DNA from: Hoplostethus atlanticus
Lineage: Eukaryota; Chordata; Actinopteri; Trachichthyiformes; Trachichthyidae
Length of the DNA: 64,000 bases
Assembly: GCA_034670405.1 (NCBI GenBank)
Contig: JAXDDX010000005.1
Span: 6,890,001 to 6,954,000, forward strand
Direction of reading: 5' to 3'
Shown: positions 1 to 12,118 of the stretch, one piece after another
Position numbering within the stretch: position 1 is the stretch's first letter
How the letters are laid out: each line of letters starts with the position of its first letter
Notes under the pieces: generated by a model
Seen by the model: the letters and a program-made list of their open reading frames with translations, nothing else
Database searches by the model: none
Told to the model about the DNA's origin: nothing
Translations under genes and position numbers: made by a program

Positions 1-805
1 TATAGGTTTTGAATATCTGAAACTTGAATTTTTTTATCTGAATTTGTGAACATTGGAACAAAAATGTGAAATTTTTTGAAGAAGTGAATTCAAAACCAAT
101 GAATTCAGGTACATGGTTTTCAAAATAAAATCAATTCAATATTATGAATTCAGTGGGGTTTAAAAATTCAAATATAAATGGCACTTATTTGCTTCCATAC
201 CCAATCAACATGCTCAACAGCTATGATACAACAGTCCGGGAGCTCCCCTCCTTTTGGACCTTTGGAGGCGCTAATAACAACCAGGATAAATTCCTGGGCT
301 TCAGGAGGAAAGACTCTGGAAACCTAGGCACACGCGCTACAGGCTTTGGAGTTTGGTCAGACTGGCCAGATCTAAATAACCCGTGCAACTGGACTGGAAT
401 AAAATGGACACGGTCTACCTTTCAATCTGAAGTGGTGGTCACTGACATCAGTGTGACTGTAGACGCCACTGTTAATAATGATGATGCACAACACACACTA
501 CACCACCAAATATCATGGAGGGCCCTCCTCGATGTAAAACACAAGACATCACTGGACTGGACAAAATGTTGCCTTGTGTGAGGACATTCCCTGCTTTAAT
601 GTTAAGGCCAGGCTACATGTGTTGCCAACTAACTACAATCTAGCCTTATGGTACCCACACAGTATGTTTCATTCTGGAACTGAACAACAACTGGAGTTTC
701 ATATACAATGAATAACTATTCATTATCACAAAGGCTTGTACATTGCTCGACATGACCGTATTGTTGACCTGTTGACATATGACCTGTTTGTTGTGTGTTC
801 TCCAG
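1..805. other. Unassigned sequence upstream of the first recognisable exon
   Basis: The first 140 bases are AT-rich and repeat the motif gaattca several times. A 145-codon open frame at 144-581 (+) has no domain I recognise and no convincing splice signals, so I do not call it a gene. Earlier exons of the gene starting at 806 could lie here or outside the window. Confidence 0.4.
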
Positions 806-2417
806 GAGCGTCCTGTGGTGGTTTTCTCATGTCCAGTGGAAGCAACTAGAACACCTGGAGATCCCGTAGCCCGTTCTAGAAGCCCTATTAGCCCAGAAAG
901 CTTGGGGCAGGCAGAACACCAGGCCAGAACCAGGTAGGCTATTCTACAATCTCCTACAACAGTGGTTTACCATTTATTATATAGACAGACAGCAAAAATC
1001 TTGGGACTTCCTGGGACAAAATTTAAATCAAATAGGGGTGTGATAACTCAACAGTCTCTGGAAGGAAGGGCAGTGGAAACAAGCCCTATGGCTTCACCAT
1101 GTGTTTTTTATTCCGCACCAAATAAAAAACAAAATACTATTGGCGTTTTCCGACCACAAGAACTAGAACCTTTTGGGTTCCCCAAAAGAGTTTCGAGGTT
1201 GTGTTCCGACCACACCAAAGTACCAGGGAGAGTTTAGTTTGGTCATTGACGACCGCACAACAACAAAAGCACCAATTTCAACACGGCAAACATGGAGGAA
1301 GTTCAAGTAGCTATGGTGTCGATCCACCACAAAATAAAAAAGTTGGTCAATGTATAGAAATTGATCTAACTTGACTTGACTAAATCGATCTCGAACGATG
1401 CGCCTGGGGTGCATCACGTTATGTTCTCAGCGTTCACTCAGCTGTTGCTTGAAAACACCACAGGCACATCCCCTTATGAGACAGACCAGTAGCACGCCAC
1501 TCGATCCAGCGGAGCCTCCGGTTGTGAAAACAAAAGTAAAACTTAAAAATTCTACAGTTTGCTCCAACACTGCTTTGGTATAAACATGATATTAGAATTG
1601 TTTTTTGGAAACGAGACCCGCCGAAGTTGTAGCAGAGATTGAACAAGCCGGTATTTAAAAATGGAGGTTCAGTGGATGTGTGTAGAATGTGGTTATGACT
1701 GTGTATCAATGTTTTAAGCACTCAAATGAAGGCTGACCCCCAAATGCAGCTGCGGGGAGTATGTGGCAGTATTGACAATGAAAAAGTGCTATCGCTGCAT
1801 GTCTACTATTATAAAAATGTCTGTAAAATATGTGAGAGTTGTTGAGGAACCATGAAAACTGAAACTAATAATTGCAACTGACCAAACAGGACCAGGACCT
1901 GTGTCCAGTGGCAGATGAACCTGCTGACCCACATTGAGGATGTGCAGAACCAGTTGTCCTCCAGGATGGACTTCATAGAGAATGAACTGGATGGTAAGGT
2001 GATAGATGTTAGGTGTCAGAACTTAGAATGCAACTATTATTGTACTTTCATTTAACTCTTTTCAGAAGACCCTTCAATGTGTGTGTGTTTTTATTTTTGG
2101 TGGAAACAATCAAAAAGTTTGTGTTCAAGTAATTGTATTCTAAGCAATATATTATGGTATTCATTCATATTGTTATTGTATTTTATTTCAGTTACTTTGT
2201 ATTGGTACTGAAGTAATTATTTTGCCATCATATCAACATGACTCCCTTTGTGTGTGCTCCTGTGTGTCATCCAGTCCTGGAGTCTTGGTTGGACCTATCA
2301 GGAGGCCTGCAACCTCCAGAACCTTTGGCCCACCTTCCACAGCTCAAGCTGTCAATCAAGCAGCTGATGGCAGACCTTGGCAAGCTGCAGCACATCAGCA
2401 CACTCTGCTCTGTCTGA
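806..2417 (+). CDS. Last three coding exons of an unrecognised coiled-coil gene
   Basis: Three exons join in consistent phase: 806-933 (acceptor tctccag, donor gtaggc, phase 2), 1890-1993 (acceptor aaacag, donor gtaagg, phase 1) and 2275-2417, which ends in TGA. They encode about 125 residues. The first is a Ser/Pro/Arg-rich linker. It is followed by a predicted amphipathic helix containing [16 protein letters not shown] and [19 protein letters not shown] Leu-rich tail ends in HISTLCSV. Three phase-compatible exons with canonical splice sites and helical heptads argue for a real host gene, but I do not recognise the family and give no symbol. Degraded copies of the second and third exons lie at about 6760-6830 and 7065-7190 in the low-quality block. 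The intron at 934-1889 holds no gene I can identify. Confidence 0.7.
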
Positions 2418-2439
2418 CACACACACACACACACACACA
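2417..2439. repeat. (CA)n microsatellite at the stop codon
   Basis: An alternating AC tract of about 11 units begins at the final base of the TGA stop and so forms the start of the 3' UTR. Confidence 0.9.
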
Positions 2440-2898
2440 TCTTCAGGCCTGTCCTGGGAACCAGGCTAGCACAGCTAATGGCTATTAGTCTCTGCCCCCT
2501 CCACTGTTCCGGGCAGCCAGAGGTAGACCTGGCTTGTTTTAGCAGACATTCTTAAAAAGACCACCAATTGAAATATCGTGCTTCTCAGTTTTTTCTAGTA
2601 TTGTTAAATTTATTCAGATTAGAGTTTTAATTGATCCCAAAAGATCCTGGGCTGAGCCAGACCCACACCACAGCAGCATTCTGTAAGCCCCCCATTAAGA
2701 ATAACATTTCTGAGAGTGCATTATTGCACTGATTGAGGAAAGCATTGGAGGAAACTGTGCTGTTCCTGTGATTACTGCTAAACTGTTGCTCTGCCAACAA
2801 ACAAAGGCTGTACAATCCAAAGCTGATTTCCAAGCAAGAATTATGAAAAATGTGTACCTATTGTAACCAGATCTTATTACATCCCTCACATTGGGTCT

Positions 2899-2900
<2 letters not shown>

Positions 2901-2934
<34 letters not shown>
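2901..2934. repeat. (CA)17 microsatellite
   Basis: A perfect CA tract. Open frames reading poly-Val-Cys through it on the minus strand are repeat artefacts. The rest of 2440-3396 holds nothing else I recognise. Confidence 0.95.
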
Positions 2935-2938
<4 letters not shown>

Positions 2939-3396
2939 GATACACACAGTTGTATGTTGTGACAGACTTGTCCCTGTGTGAGTTGGTTGCAGTGTGATGT
3001 CAGACTGGCTATAGATTAAATGTATGTATAGGTTTCGAAATAGAAAGAATGAGTCGAATGTATGAAAACAAACAAGTGCAAAATCTATTTGAAGAAAAAT
3101 CAACCTGTTTTAGTATTTCAATGCCTTGTATAAACCGTGTTTTTGAAGTATTAGTACATTGAGTTGCAAATACAGCTGTATATTAATAGTTTTATTTAAG
3201 GTCATTCTTATGCAATTTCCTACATGTACATGAGATGAATAAAAAATATTCTGGGTAATTCCTTGGTCCTGTCCTGTCTTCACAATTACGTTTCTGCCTT
3301 GACAAGTTGTTGTTTTTTATCCAGCGTAAGCAGAGATTTGTTTTATGTTTGCAACCGTTGAAGATAAAGCCATGATACATGAAATACTCCGTCATT

Positions 3397-3937
3397 AACA
3401 CTATGGCCAAAAGTCAGTGGACAACTGACCATCACACCTATATGAGCTTGCTGGACATCCCATTCTAAAACCATGGGCATTAATATGAAGTTGGACCTAT
3501 AACAGCCGCCACTCTTCTGGGAAGGCTTTCCACAAGCTTTTGGAGTGTGTCTGTGGGAATTTGTGCCCATTCAGCCAAAAGACCATTTGTGAGGTCAGGC
3601 AGTGATGTTGGATGAGAAGGCCTGGCTCGCAATCAGCATTCTAATTCCTCCCAAAGGTGTTCAATGGGGTTGAGGTCAGGGCTCTGTGCAGGCCAATCGA
3701 GATCCTCCACACCAAACTGGTCTAACCATGTCTTGCTGGAACAGCAAAGGGCCTTCCCCCAACTGTTGCCACAAAGTTGGAAGTGCCCAATTGGCTAAAA
3801 TGTCTTGGTATCCTGTAGCATTAAGATTACCTTCACTGGAACTAAGGGGCCATGCCCAAACCCTGAAAGACAGGGTGGCTGAAACACCTGAACTCAATAA
3901 TTAGTAGGGGTGTCCACTGACTTTATATATAGTATAG
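3397..3937 (-). mobile_element. Internally deleted Tc1/mariner-type element
   Basis: The ends are inverted copies around aagtcagtggaca: the left end reads actatggccaaaagtcagtg and the right end tccactgactttatatatag. The interior has the conserved wording of a common fish Tc1-like transposon in reverse, such as tctgggaaggctttccacaa and ccacaaagttggaag. Full elements of this group are about 1.6 kb, so this roughly 540-bp copy has lost most of the transposase and cannot move by itself. A badly distorted copy lies at about 8050-8480. Confidence 0.8.
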
Positions 3938-3994
3938 CCATATAATGTATTTATCACAAGGCCACACGTATACGACTTCATGACAAATTATATA

Positions 3995-4215
3995 CAGTTC
4001 TGGCCAAGATTATTGGCAATCTTGCATTTTATGCAGATAGTGTTCAATATCTTCTGAAATAATTGGAAATTTAAACAATTTCGGTCATCACAGGTTAATC
4101 TGTTTTATGTAACAGCACATATTACATAACACATTATAACATCACATTATAAGAATACAAATGTTTAATTTATTTTTAAAAAGTGGCTATGGCCATGATT
4201 ATTGGCTCCCTTTCA
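3995..4215. mobile_element. Possible mariner-like MITE fragment
   Basis: ggccaagattattggc near 4001 and gccatgattattggc near 4191 frame an AT-rich stretch. The same wording recurs near 62890, suggesting a dispersed repeat. I see no coding capacity and no clear target duplication. Apart from this, 3938-5320 holds nothing I can name. Confidence 0.35.
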
Positions 4216-5329
4216 TTATTATCCTGTAATCTCCATTATTGATGCACACATCGATAATTTACTCGCCAGCAGTAAGTTGTAAAGTAGTAGTGTTTGATGT
4301 CATATTAATCCATTTGTTGTGAGGTGATAAAAGAGGTTACTTTTCATCCCCGGTCATCACGTTGTAAATCTGTGACATGTAAATGAAGGAAACACCTTCT
4401 TTCCTCATATGTGATATAAACTCTCTCAGTTCTCGTCGTCTTTGGTGGGCCAAAATCTAAGGAACCCCGACGGGCGGGTGGACAAGTCTAATAAACTGAC
4501 AGAAAAACATCAAGAGACCTCAAGAAACTCAATTCAACCATCATGTAGCTCTTCTCTCAGCTCAACTACCAGACCAGCTCCAGAGTGAATCTCGCCGAGA
4601 CGCCCGATTGAGTTCACTCAAGATGGTCCAGAAACCAACATCAGAAGCCAGCCACTACTTTGCTCTGCACTCCTGAATGACTTGTGTCTAAGTGCCCCTC
4701 TCTACAGCAATTGGCGTGACCTGCCTGCTTGTGCAATGAGTGTCCACCACAATACTCAACTACCACCCTCCTGACATCGCCATGGCCAGACCGGCACCAT
4801 GGGCCCCCCACCACAGTAAACAGGGCCCTTTAACGCACCCTCTGTGAGGAGCCGTTATGTACGACGCCAGCAGAGCTTACGTTCTAAATCTAGCTACAGC
4901 AATGAGCATAGGCTATATCTCACCCACCAATGTATAACAGTGACGGTTTGTGCATTGATGTATTTTTTGTTGGTCTAGTCATTATTCAAATCTTCCAAAA
5001 CTGAAAATTTGATTAAAAATATTTTAAAACAAATTATTTTTACCCACCACATCTAATTTTATTCTCGAAAGCTACAAAGTAGAAAGGCTTGCTGGGATGG
5101 ATATGCTTATTTATCCAATCGATGCCCCCCCGTCCCCTAGCAGAGACACACAACAGGGACACACATAACAGTAAGACAGCAGTAGCAGAGACACACAACA
5201 GCAACACAGCATTAGTAGAGACACAACAGGGAGACAGCAGTAGCAGAGACACACTTTTTGAACAGCTCTGGTTCCCGAAGTGAATTTCCCATTCATTCAC
5301 TACATTGACATTTCAGAAAATCCTTATAT

Positions 5330-5405
5330 CAAATCAAATCAAATCACATTTATTTGTATAGCCCTTAATCACCGTTACAGTCTCTAAGGGTTTCACAGTG
5401 CCCAA
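5330..5405. repeat. Dispersed repeat tail (LINE or SINE 3' type)
   Basis: Tandem tcaaa units are followed by cacatttatttgtatagccc, a wording found at the 3' ends of many fish non-LTR elements. A second copy lies near 9685 inside the low-quality duplicate. Confidence 0.45.
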
Positions 5406-5880
5406 CATGTGAAGAACCGGCAAAGAACCGGTAGATCAGATTTATAAGGTAATAGCATTACTCGTTTTTAATAAATGTGAATTTGTGATCCAGTTACATT
5501 CACGCTGCTAACGTTATGCTAATATTACGTGAGTTAGTCACAGCTGCATAGGATAAGCAGCTAGCTAGGTTACGTTAGTAGCTAACGTTATTTCTTAGTT
5601 ACTTTAATGTAACTATGATCTTCATTCTATTTTTCAATATAACGTTAGCCAGTTACATATTCATTCAACATTATTTATTCCAAGCCCTTATACTACCCAA
5701 ATTATTATATAGCATGGCTAGTCATATTTTTCAAAATGTACAGCTCATTTCATCTACAGCTCTAACAATAATTCTCTAACTTTCCACAAGTCTTTGTTGT
5801 TATCAGCATTAACTTGGTAGCTAGACATGTAATTTGTTATACTATATAATTGTATTTTTTATATATATGTTTTATATATA

Positions 5881-6712
5881 ATGCCCGTGGAGGAGAGTCT
5901 GCCCGTGGAGGGCAGTCCGCCCATGGAGGAGAGTCTGCCCGTGGAGGAGAGTCCGCCCGTGGAGAGCAGTCCGCATGTGGAGGAGAGTCCGTCCATGGAG
6001 GGCAGTCTGCACGTGGAGGGCAGTCCGCACGTGGAGGAGAGTCCGCCCGTGGAGGGCAGTCCGCCCTGGAGGAGAGTCCGCCCGTGGAGGGCAGTCCGCC
6101 TGTGGAGGAGAGTGCGCCCCTGGAGGAGAGTGTGCCTGTTGACTGTGTGCCGACACCAAAATGTCAACGTTTCAGGTACTCTGCATCGACCCTTGATGAA
6201 AAGGTCCTTAGAATGGAAACTGGCCCCCAAGACAGAAGCATCTTCAACATCGTTGTTGGCTGTACAAGGAGATTTCAAGAGTCCATTGTTCATCATGCTG
6301 GCTGGAAGGTAGAATCCCTGTCACTTGATGACCAGATCTTCATGACTCTCATGAAGCTCCGTCATAACTACACCAACTTGCATCCACTTGTGTGACAAAT
6401 GTAGTACTTACATTCAACTATGTTCTCCACGAGTTGTGGTTCAAGGACATCATGACCACTGTGCCAAGTCGGGAGAAAAACTTGTCAAGCTTACCCTCTT
6501 CATTCCAGATGTATCGCAACTGCAGGATGGTCATAGATTGCACAGACGTTGAAATTGCTACTCCAGCCTCCATGGACCTTCAGAAGCACACCTACTCCTC
6601 ATACAGAGGCATGCATTTGTTTAAAATCTTGCTAAGGTGTGGCGCCAACACTGTGATAACATACTGCAGCAAATTGGAATCCTGGATTCGGTTTCCCGGA
6701 CAAGGCCATCGT
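5881..6712 (+). pseudogene. PIF/Harbinger-type transposase, N-terminal and DDE part
   Basis: From ATG 5881 the frame first crosses a tandem 18-bp repeat, then a linker, then a DDE_Tnp_4-like region with FKDIMTTVPSREKNLSSLP, MVIDCTDVEIATPASMDLQK and YSSYRGMHLFKILL. The first catalytic Asp should be in the IDCTD motif. The frame is broken at least twice: one repeat unit near 6060 is 17 bp, and there is a shift near 6395. The sequence stops matching the family at 6712. The missing downstream part of the protein lies at 10993-11322 beyond the low-quality block, so the gene is probably split by an assembly duplication. Harbinger-type transposases act in the nucleus by cut and paste. A second Harbinger ORF (Myb/SANT) is not seen next to it. 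Confidence 0.65.
5884..6131 (+). repeat. 18-bp coding minisatellite, about 14 units
   Basis: The unit is close to cccgtggaggagagtccg and encodes a P-V-E-E/G-S-P hexapeptide. Third-position and Val/Met/His changes give variation between units. One unit near 6060 is 17 bp and shifts the frame. The copy at 10215-10460 has the same 17-bp unit plus many extra indels. Confidence 0.85.
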
Positions 6713-9700
6713 AAAAATTCTTAAGAGTGCCAGAAGTGGGGGGAAAAAACTGTGAAATTAAAAGGTGGGTTGGCCCGCAACGGGTTTTGCCCCCAAAGGA
6801 TTTGACCCAAATAGAGAATAAAGGATGGTTTAAAAAAGGTTAAAAATTTATTTTGCCCCAGCTTGGTAAACTTTTATTGATTTTTTAAACCCCTTTTCCC
6901 CCCCGGGGGGGGGTTTTTTTTTTTTTTGGTAAAAACAATAAAATTTTTGGGTTTTTAAATTTTAATTGTATCTAAAATTAAAAATTATGGGTTTCAAATT
7001 TGATGTTTTTATTTTATTTATTTTGAGGGTAAAAAGTTTTATTTTGCATCATATAAAAAATTCTTTGTGGGGTGGACCAGCGGGGTTTGGTTGGCCCCAA
7101 ACGGACCAGCCCCCCTCAGAATTTTGGGGCCCATTAAGGGCTCAACTTTTCTCAAGAGTAGGGGCAGATTGGGAAGTGGAATAGTCGTTGTTGAAAACCC
7201 AAACCCCCAAAAAATCTTCAGACCCCCTAAGTTAGGTTTTGGTATTTTTTCCCCCCCCCAAAAAAGTTGGGGCCCAGAGGTATTCCGGGTTTTTTAAAAG
7301 GACTTTTAAAAAAAAATTAAATATGAGTTTATTTTTTTAATTTTAAATTATTCTTTGGTTTTTTTGTCCACAAGTCCTGGGCTGGGACCAACCACCCCCC
7401 AAGAATTTGGCCCCCCTTTTTAAGAATAACTTTTGGGGGAGGTGAATTGCCTGTTTGAAAACAAAAAACTCTTTCGGTTTGGGGAAAGGTTTCCCCACAA
7501 ACAAAGGCTTACCCCCCAAATGTTTAAAGCAAAAATTTAAAAAATGTTCCCATTTAAAAAACTTTTTAAAAATCCCTACATTTTGAAAAAAAACCCAAAA
7601 TTTATGTCAAAAGTTGGTTGGCAGACCCGGTTTTTGGTGGGCCCCAGTTGGATAAATGGCCTAAGTTTAAAATGATGAGGGGAAAATTGAAAAAAAGGTC
7701 GTTTTGAAAACAAACGGTGCCCAAAACAGGAAAAAAATTAAGGTTTTTTTTGCCTTTTAAAAACGGTTTTTAATTTACTTTGGGTTTGCAAAACACAAAA
7801 ATATTTTAAAGGGTATTTTGGAAACCTTGTCAGGTTTAAAAAAAAAATTTTGGGGTAACGGTTGTTTGTTAAATAGTTTCCCCTTTGAAAAGGTTGTTTT
7901 TTATAAAAAAAGGATTTTTTTTGGGAAAAAAAACCCGTTAAAAAAAAGCCTGAAAATAAAACTGTTTTTAAATGGAAAATAGTGGAAAAAATGTTTTAAT
8001 TTTAGCTTCTGGCATCCTTTTAAAAAAAATTTTTGGGTTTGGTTAAATTAATTTTTCCTAAAGGTTTTGGAAAGGGGTTTTTTCCACAAGTATTTTGGGG
8101 AAAGTGGGTTGGGGGAATTTAGTCCCATTCAAAAAAGGGGTTTTTAAGTTGGGAGGTTTAGGGCCAAAATTTTGGGGTTTGGGGGGAAATCCCTAAAAAG
8201 GCGGGGTTTCACAAAACAGATTAATTTTTTTAATTTCCCAAGGGGGTTGGGGGTTAGGGGGGTTTTGCCCAAGGGCCCCAAAAAACCCGGACCCCCCAAA
8301 AATTCTCCTGGTCCCTTACGAAAAGGCCCCCCCACTTTACAAAGTTGGAAGCCCCAAAATTGGAAAAAAATGTTTTGGGGTATCCGTAATTGTTCCTTCC
8401 CCTGGACAAAAAACCCAACCCCTGGGACGGGTGCAAAACCCCAAAATAATTTTTAAGGGGGGTTTCCCCCTTTATAATGTTTACCCTTTAAAATGAAATT
8501 TCTCCGGCCAAGTATGGGGCCAGAAAAAAAATTTTATAAGTTATGGCCAATTTTAGGAATTTCTTTTTATAGATAATTTTCAAATTTTCTAAATTTTGGA
8601 AAATTTCTTTTCGGCATAAAGGAAATTGATTTCCCGAAAATTTTTACTAACCAAAACATAATTTAAATAAAAAATGAAATTAATTTTGTAAAAATTTTGG
8701 TTTTTTCCCTATATTTTTCCCCCTTTCTTATTAACGTAATTTTTTATGAACCCAATTTATTACAAATTTAAAAATTTTTGAAAAATTTTAATATTTGTTG
8801 TGGGGGGTTAAAAGGTTTTTTCTTTTTGGGATCCTTGAAAATTTTTTGGGAAATGAAAAAGGAAAAATTTTTTCCCATAGTGAAAAAAATTTATTTCTTT
8901 TTCTTTGATTTGGGGAAAATCTAAACCCCAAGGGGGGGGAAATTTTAAAATAAAGGAAAAAACCCTTCAAAAAATCTTCAACTTTTTTGGGGCTTTTTTT
9001 ACCACCCGACAACCCCAAGGGGAACTGGAGACCTCAAAATTTATTCCCCTAAGATTTCCAGCCAAATTCCGAACCCAAGATCTTGCTTGCCCCCAAATGA
9101 TTTTCGGGGTCCCCCCACACAAGGCTCCCTGCCTGCTTTGAATGAGGTCCCCCCCTTTACCAATTCAACCCTCCCTGGGGGCTTTGGGCCCCCCTTTTCC
9201 CCCCCCCTCGAAGGGCAGGGGCCCCTTTCCCCCAAACGTGAGGGCCTTAACGACCCGAGAGGTTATTTTAAACTAGTTAAGATACTGGTTTAATTTTTAA
9301 AACCCACAATGTATAAAGTGACGGTTTGTGCATTGATGTATTTTTTGGGTTGGTCTTCTTTTTTCAAAATTTCAAAATGAAAATTTGATTAAAAATTTTT
9401 AAAAACAAATTATTTTTACCCCCACATCTAATTTTATTTCGAAAGTACAAAAGAAAGGGTTGTGGGATGGATTTGCTTATTTTCCAATCGATTTCCCCCC
9501 CCTCCCCTAGCCCGGACAACAACAGGGGCACCTTAAAGGAAGACAGCGTAGCAGAGAACAAACGCGACACAGCTTAGTAGAGAAAACAGGGAGAAGCAGG
9601 GGCAGAGAACCCCAAATTTTTAAAGCTTGGTTCCGAAGTGAATTTCCCCTTTATTCATACATTGACATTTCAGAAAATCCTTATATCAAATCAAATCAAA

Positions 9701-10992
9701 TCACATTTATTTGTATAGCCCCTTATCACCGTTAAAGTCTCTAAGGGTTTTTACAGTGCCCAACATGTGAAGAACCGGCAAAAAACGGTGATTGATTTAT
9801 AAAGGTAATGCATTCTGTTTTAAAAATGTGAATTTTTTGGGTCCCCGTTAATACCGTGCTAACGTTATGCTAAAATTTCGTGAGTTAGTCACGCTGCATA
9901 GGATAAGCGAGCTAGGGTTCTTAGTAGCTAACGTTATTTCTTAGTTACTTTTGTAAAAATATGATCTTCATTCATTTTTCAATTAACGTTAGCATTACAT
10001 ATTCTTAAAATTTTTTATTCCCAAACCCTATTTTCACCCAAATATTATTTTAGCTGGCTGTCATTTTTTCAAAATGTAAGTCTTTCTCTACAGCTTAAAA
10101 ATAAATTCTCTAAATTTCCCCAAATCTTTGTTGTTATCCCTTAACTTGGTGCTAGAATGTAATTTGTTATACTATATAATTTTATTTTTTATATATAGTT
10201 TTTTTTTTTAATGCCCGTGGAGGGGTCTTTGCCCGTGGGGGCAGTCCGCCCCCTGGAGGAGGTCTGCCCCCTGGGGAGGGTCCCCCGTGGAGAGCAGTGC
10301 ATGTGGAGGAGGTCCGTCCTGGAGGGGGAGTCTGCCGTGGAGGGCGCCCCCACGTGGAGGAGAGTCCGCCGTGGAGGGCAGTCCGCCCTGGGGGAGAGTC
10401 CCCCGTGGAGGGCAGTCCGCTGTGGGGAGAGTGCCCTGGAGGGGGGTGTGCCTGTTGACGTGTGGCCCCACACAAATGTCAAGTTTCAGGTACTCTGCAT
10501 GACCCCGATGAAAAGGTCCTTAGAATGGAAATGGCCCCCAAGACAGAAAACCTTCAAAATGGTTGTTTGGGTGTACAGGAGATTTTAAAAGTCCCCTTGT
10601 TCATCATGCTGGTGGAAGGTAGAATCCCTGTCATTGATGACCAGTTTTCTGCTTCTGAAGCTCCCCTCATAATACACCAACTTGCATCCCCTTGTGTGGA
10701 AAATGTAGACTTACATTCAACTAGTTCTCCACGAGTTGTGGTCAAGGAATCTGACCCTGTGCCCAATGGGGGGAAAAATTGTCAAGTTTCCCCCTTCATT
10801 CCAGATGTACGCAATGCGGATGGTATAGATTGCACAGAGTGAAATTTCTATCCCGCCTCCCTGGACTTTAGAAGCACACCATCCCATACAGAGGATGCAT
10901 TTGTTTAAAATCTTGTAGGTGTGGGCCCAAAAACACTGTGATAAAATATGCAGCAAATTGGATCCCGGATCGGTTTCTGACAAGGCCATCGT
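6713..10992. other. Low-quality, homopolymer-distorted duplicate of about 1840-6712
   Basis: The block is full of A, C, G and T homopolymers and short deletions, and aligns by eye, in order, with 1840-6712. Examples: 6768-6830 matches exon 1890-1993; 7065-7190 matches exon 2275-2417; 7375-7440 matches 2645-2710 (tcctgggctg, then aagaataac); 8080-8400 matches the Tc1-like element; 9130-9190 matches 4720-4770; 9310-9610 matches 4930-5260; 10210-10990 matches the repeat-bearing transposase. Both copies end in the same caaggccatcgt. It is about 12% shorter than its template. This pattern fits an unpolished long-read overlap or haplotig join better than evolution. Open frames inside it should not be treated as genes. 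Confidence 0.8.
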
Positions 10993-11322
10993 GTAAGAGT
11001 GGAAAACCTGGAGGTTTCAAGCAGAGATTTTACTTTCTGTAAAGGGTTTCTAATCAAGACATTGTGCCCGAAGTCGTTGAACATCAACCGTTTTTTGCAT
11101 CATGGCAGGTTGACAAAGAGTGAGATTAAATTTACTAAAGACATTGCACGGGCCAGGATCCATGTTGAAAGGGCAAATGCCCGTTTTAAAGGATATAAGA
11201 TCTTGCGTTTCATTCCTCATACCTTGCAAAGCAACGCTGATGTGGTGGTGCAGCTCTGATGTGCTTTGGTGATTCTCCAGAATCCCTTGCTCAAAGAAGT
11301 TGCGGTTAATTTGGATGAGTAA
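10993..11322 (+). pseudogene. PIF/Harbinger-type transposase, C-terminal part
   Basis: Clean sequence resumes here and continues the DDE transposase with SLNINRFLHHGRLTKSEIKF, then TKDIARARIHVERANARFKG, YKILRF and LQNPLLKE, ending at TAA 11320-11322. The H-V-E-R-A-N-AR motif carries the last catalytic acidic residue of the family. An in-frame TGA at 11257-11259 interrupts the C-terminus. It follows directly from the segment that ends at 6712 if the intervening block is removed. Confidence 0.7.
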
Positions 11323-12118
11323 CTTTCAGTATGCACAGTGCAACAGGAACACTTGATTCTTCTTATTTCGAATGCATTACATTTTTGTCCCTAATGTACC
11401 TTCTTGACTTTTTTATAGAATGGATTTAATGTTTGATAACACTGTAAGATTCATGATATATCAATATGTTTGCCCTTAATTCACTTGTTCTTTTCTATAT
11501 TTTGACCTTTGGAGAGTTTTGAGGCTATATAGATGTTGCTTTAGATTTATTGGCATCGTTATAGATATTGTGTCCATTTTGTATCTTTCTAATCTTTTTA
11601 ATGCTATTTTCTGACTGGTGACGCATATGCTTTGTGTTAGTTCAAGGTGCTCATCAGCCAGACCAGTCTCTGGTCCTCTGATTGGATGATTGGATGATTG
11701 AGGCAGCTCTAATGTGTATATATATGGAAGTGTTGTGATGCTGCCCATATATCTGATGAAGGTCGCAATGTTTTCAGATTGCATTACATTTCAAATAATG
11801 CACGAGTGAGGGTGTGGTGTTATGTGATTGGCTTTCAGTAGATTGTAAAATAAAGAGTTACACAGTAACAAATTCCATTACTTTTTATACCTTAATGAAA
11901 TGATCACCATTGTTTTGATTTCCTTTAATGTTTTGGATCATTAGCTTCCCTGTTACCAGGTACTGACAGGTGGCGCGGCGAGAACGCTGATCCATTTCCT
12001 CCCAAAAAATAAAATAACAAATAGAACCATTAGAACAGCTGAAGAAAAATCCTCAAGGATGTACAAAGGTGAACTGATTTAAAAAATGATCAACTATTTA
12101 CAATGTTTTAGTCCAGTT
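11323..12118. other. No gene recognised
   Basis: AT-rich 3' flank of the transposase. It has a short tandem gattggat near 11680 and a TATATATA tract near 11718, but no coding or terminal repeat structure I can support. Confidence 0.4.

Noticed and set aside
144..581. A 145-codon frame as a gene
   Set aside because: No recognised motif, no splice evidence and atypical composition; kept only as unassigned sequence.
3676..3904. Overlapping frames on both strands
   Set aside because: They are within the deleted Tc1-like element and do not preserve transposase.
5884..6131. Regularly spaced 18-bp repeats, considered as a CRISPR-like array
   Set aside because: The units are contiguous with no spacers and are coding in a transposase. 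The genome is a vertebrate.
6713..10980. Many open frames of 60-125 codons rich in Phe, Pro, Lys and Gly
   Set aside because: They lie in the homopolymer-distorted duplicate and have no counterpart in the clean copy.
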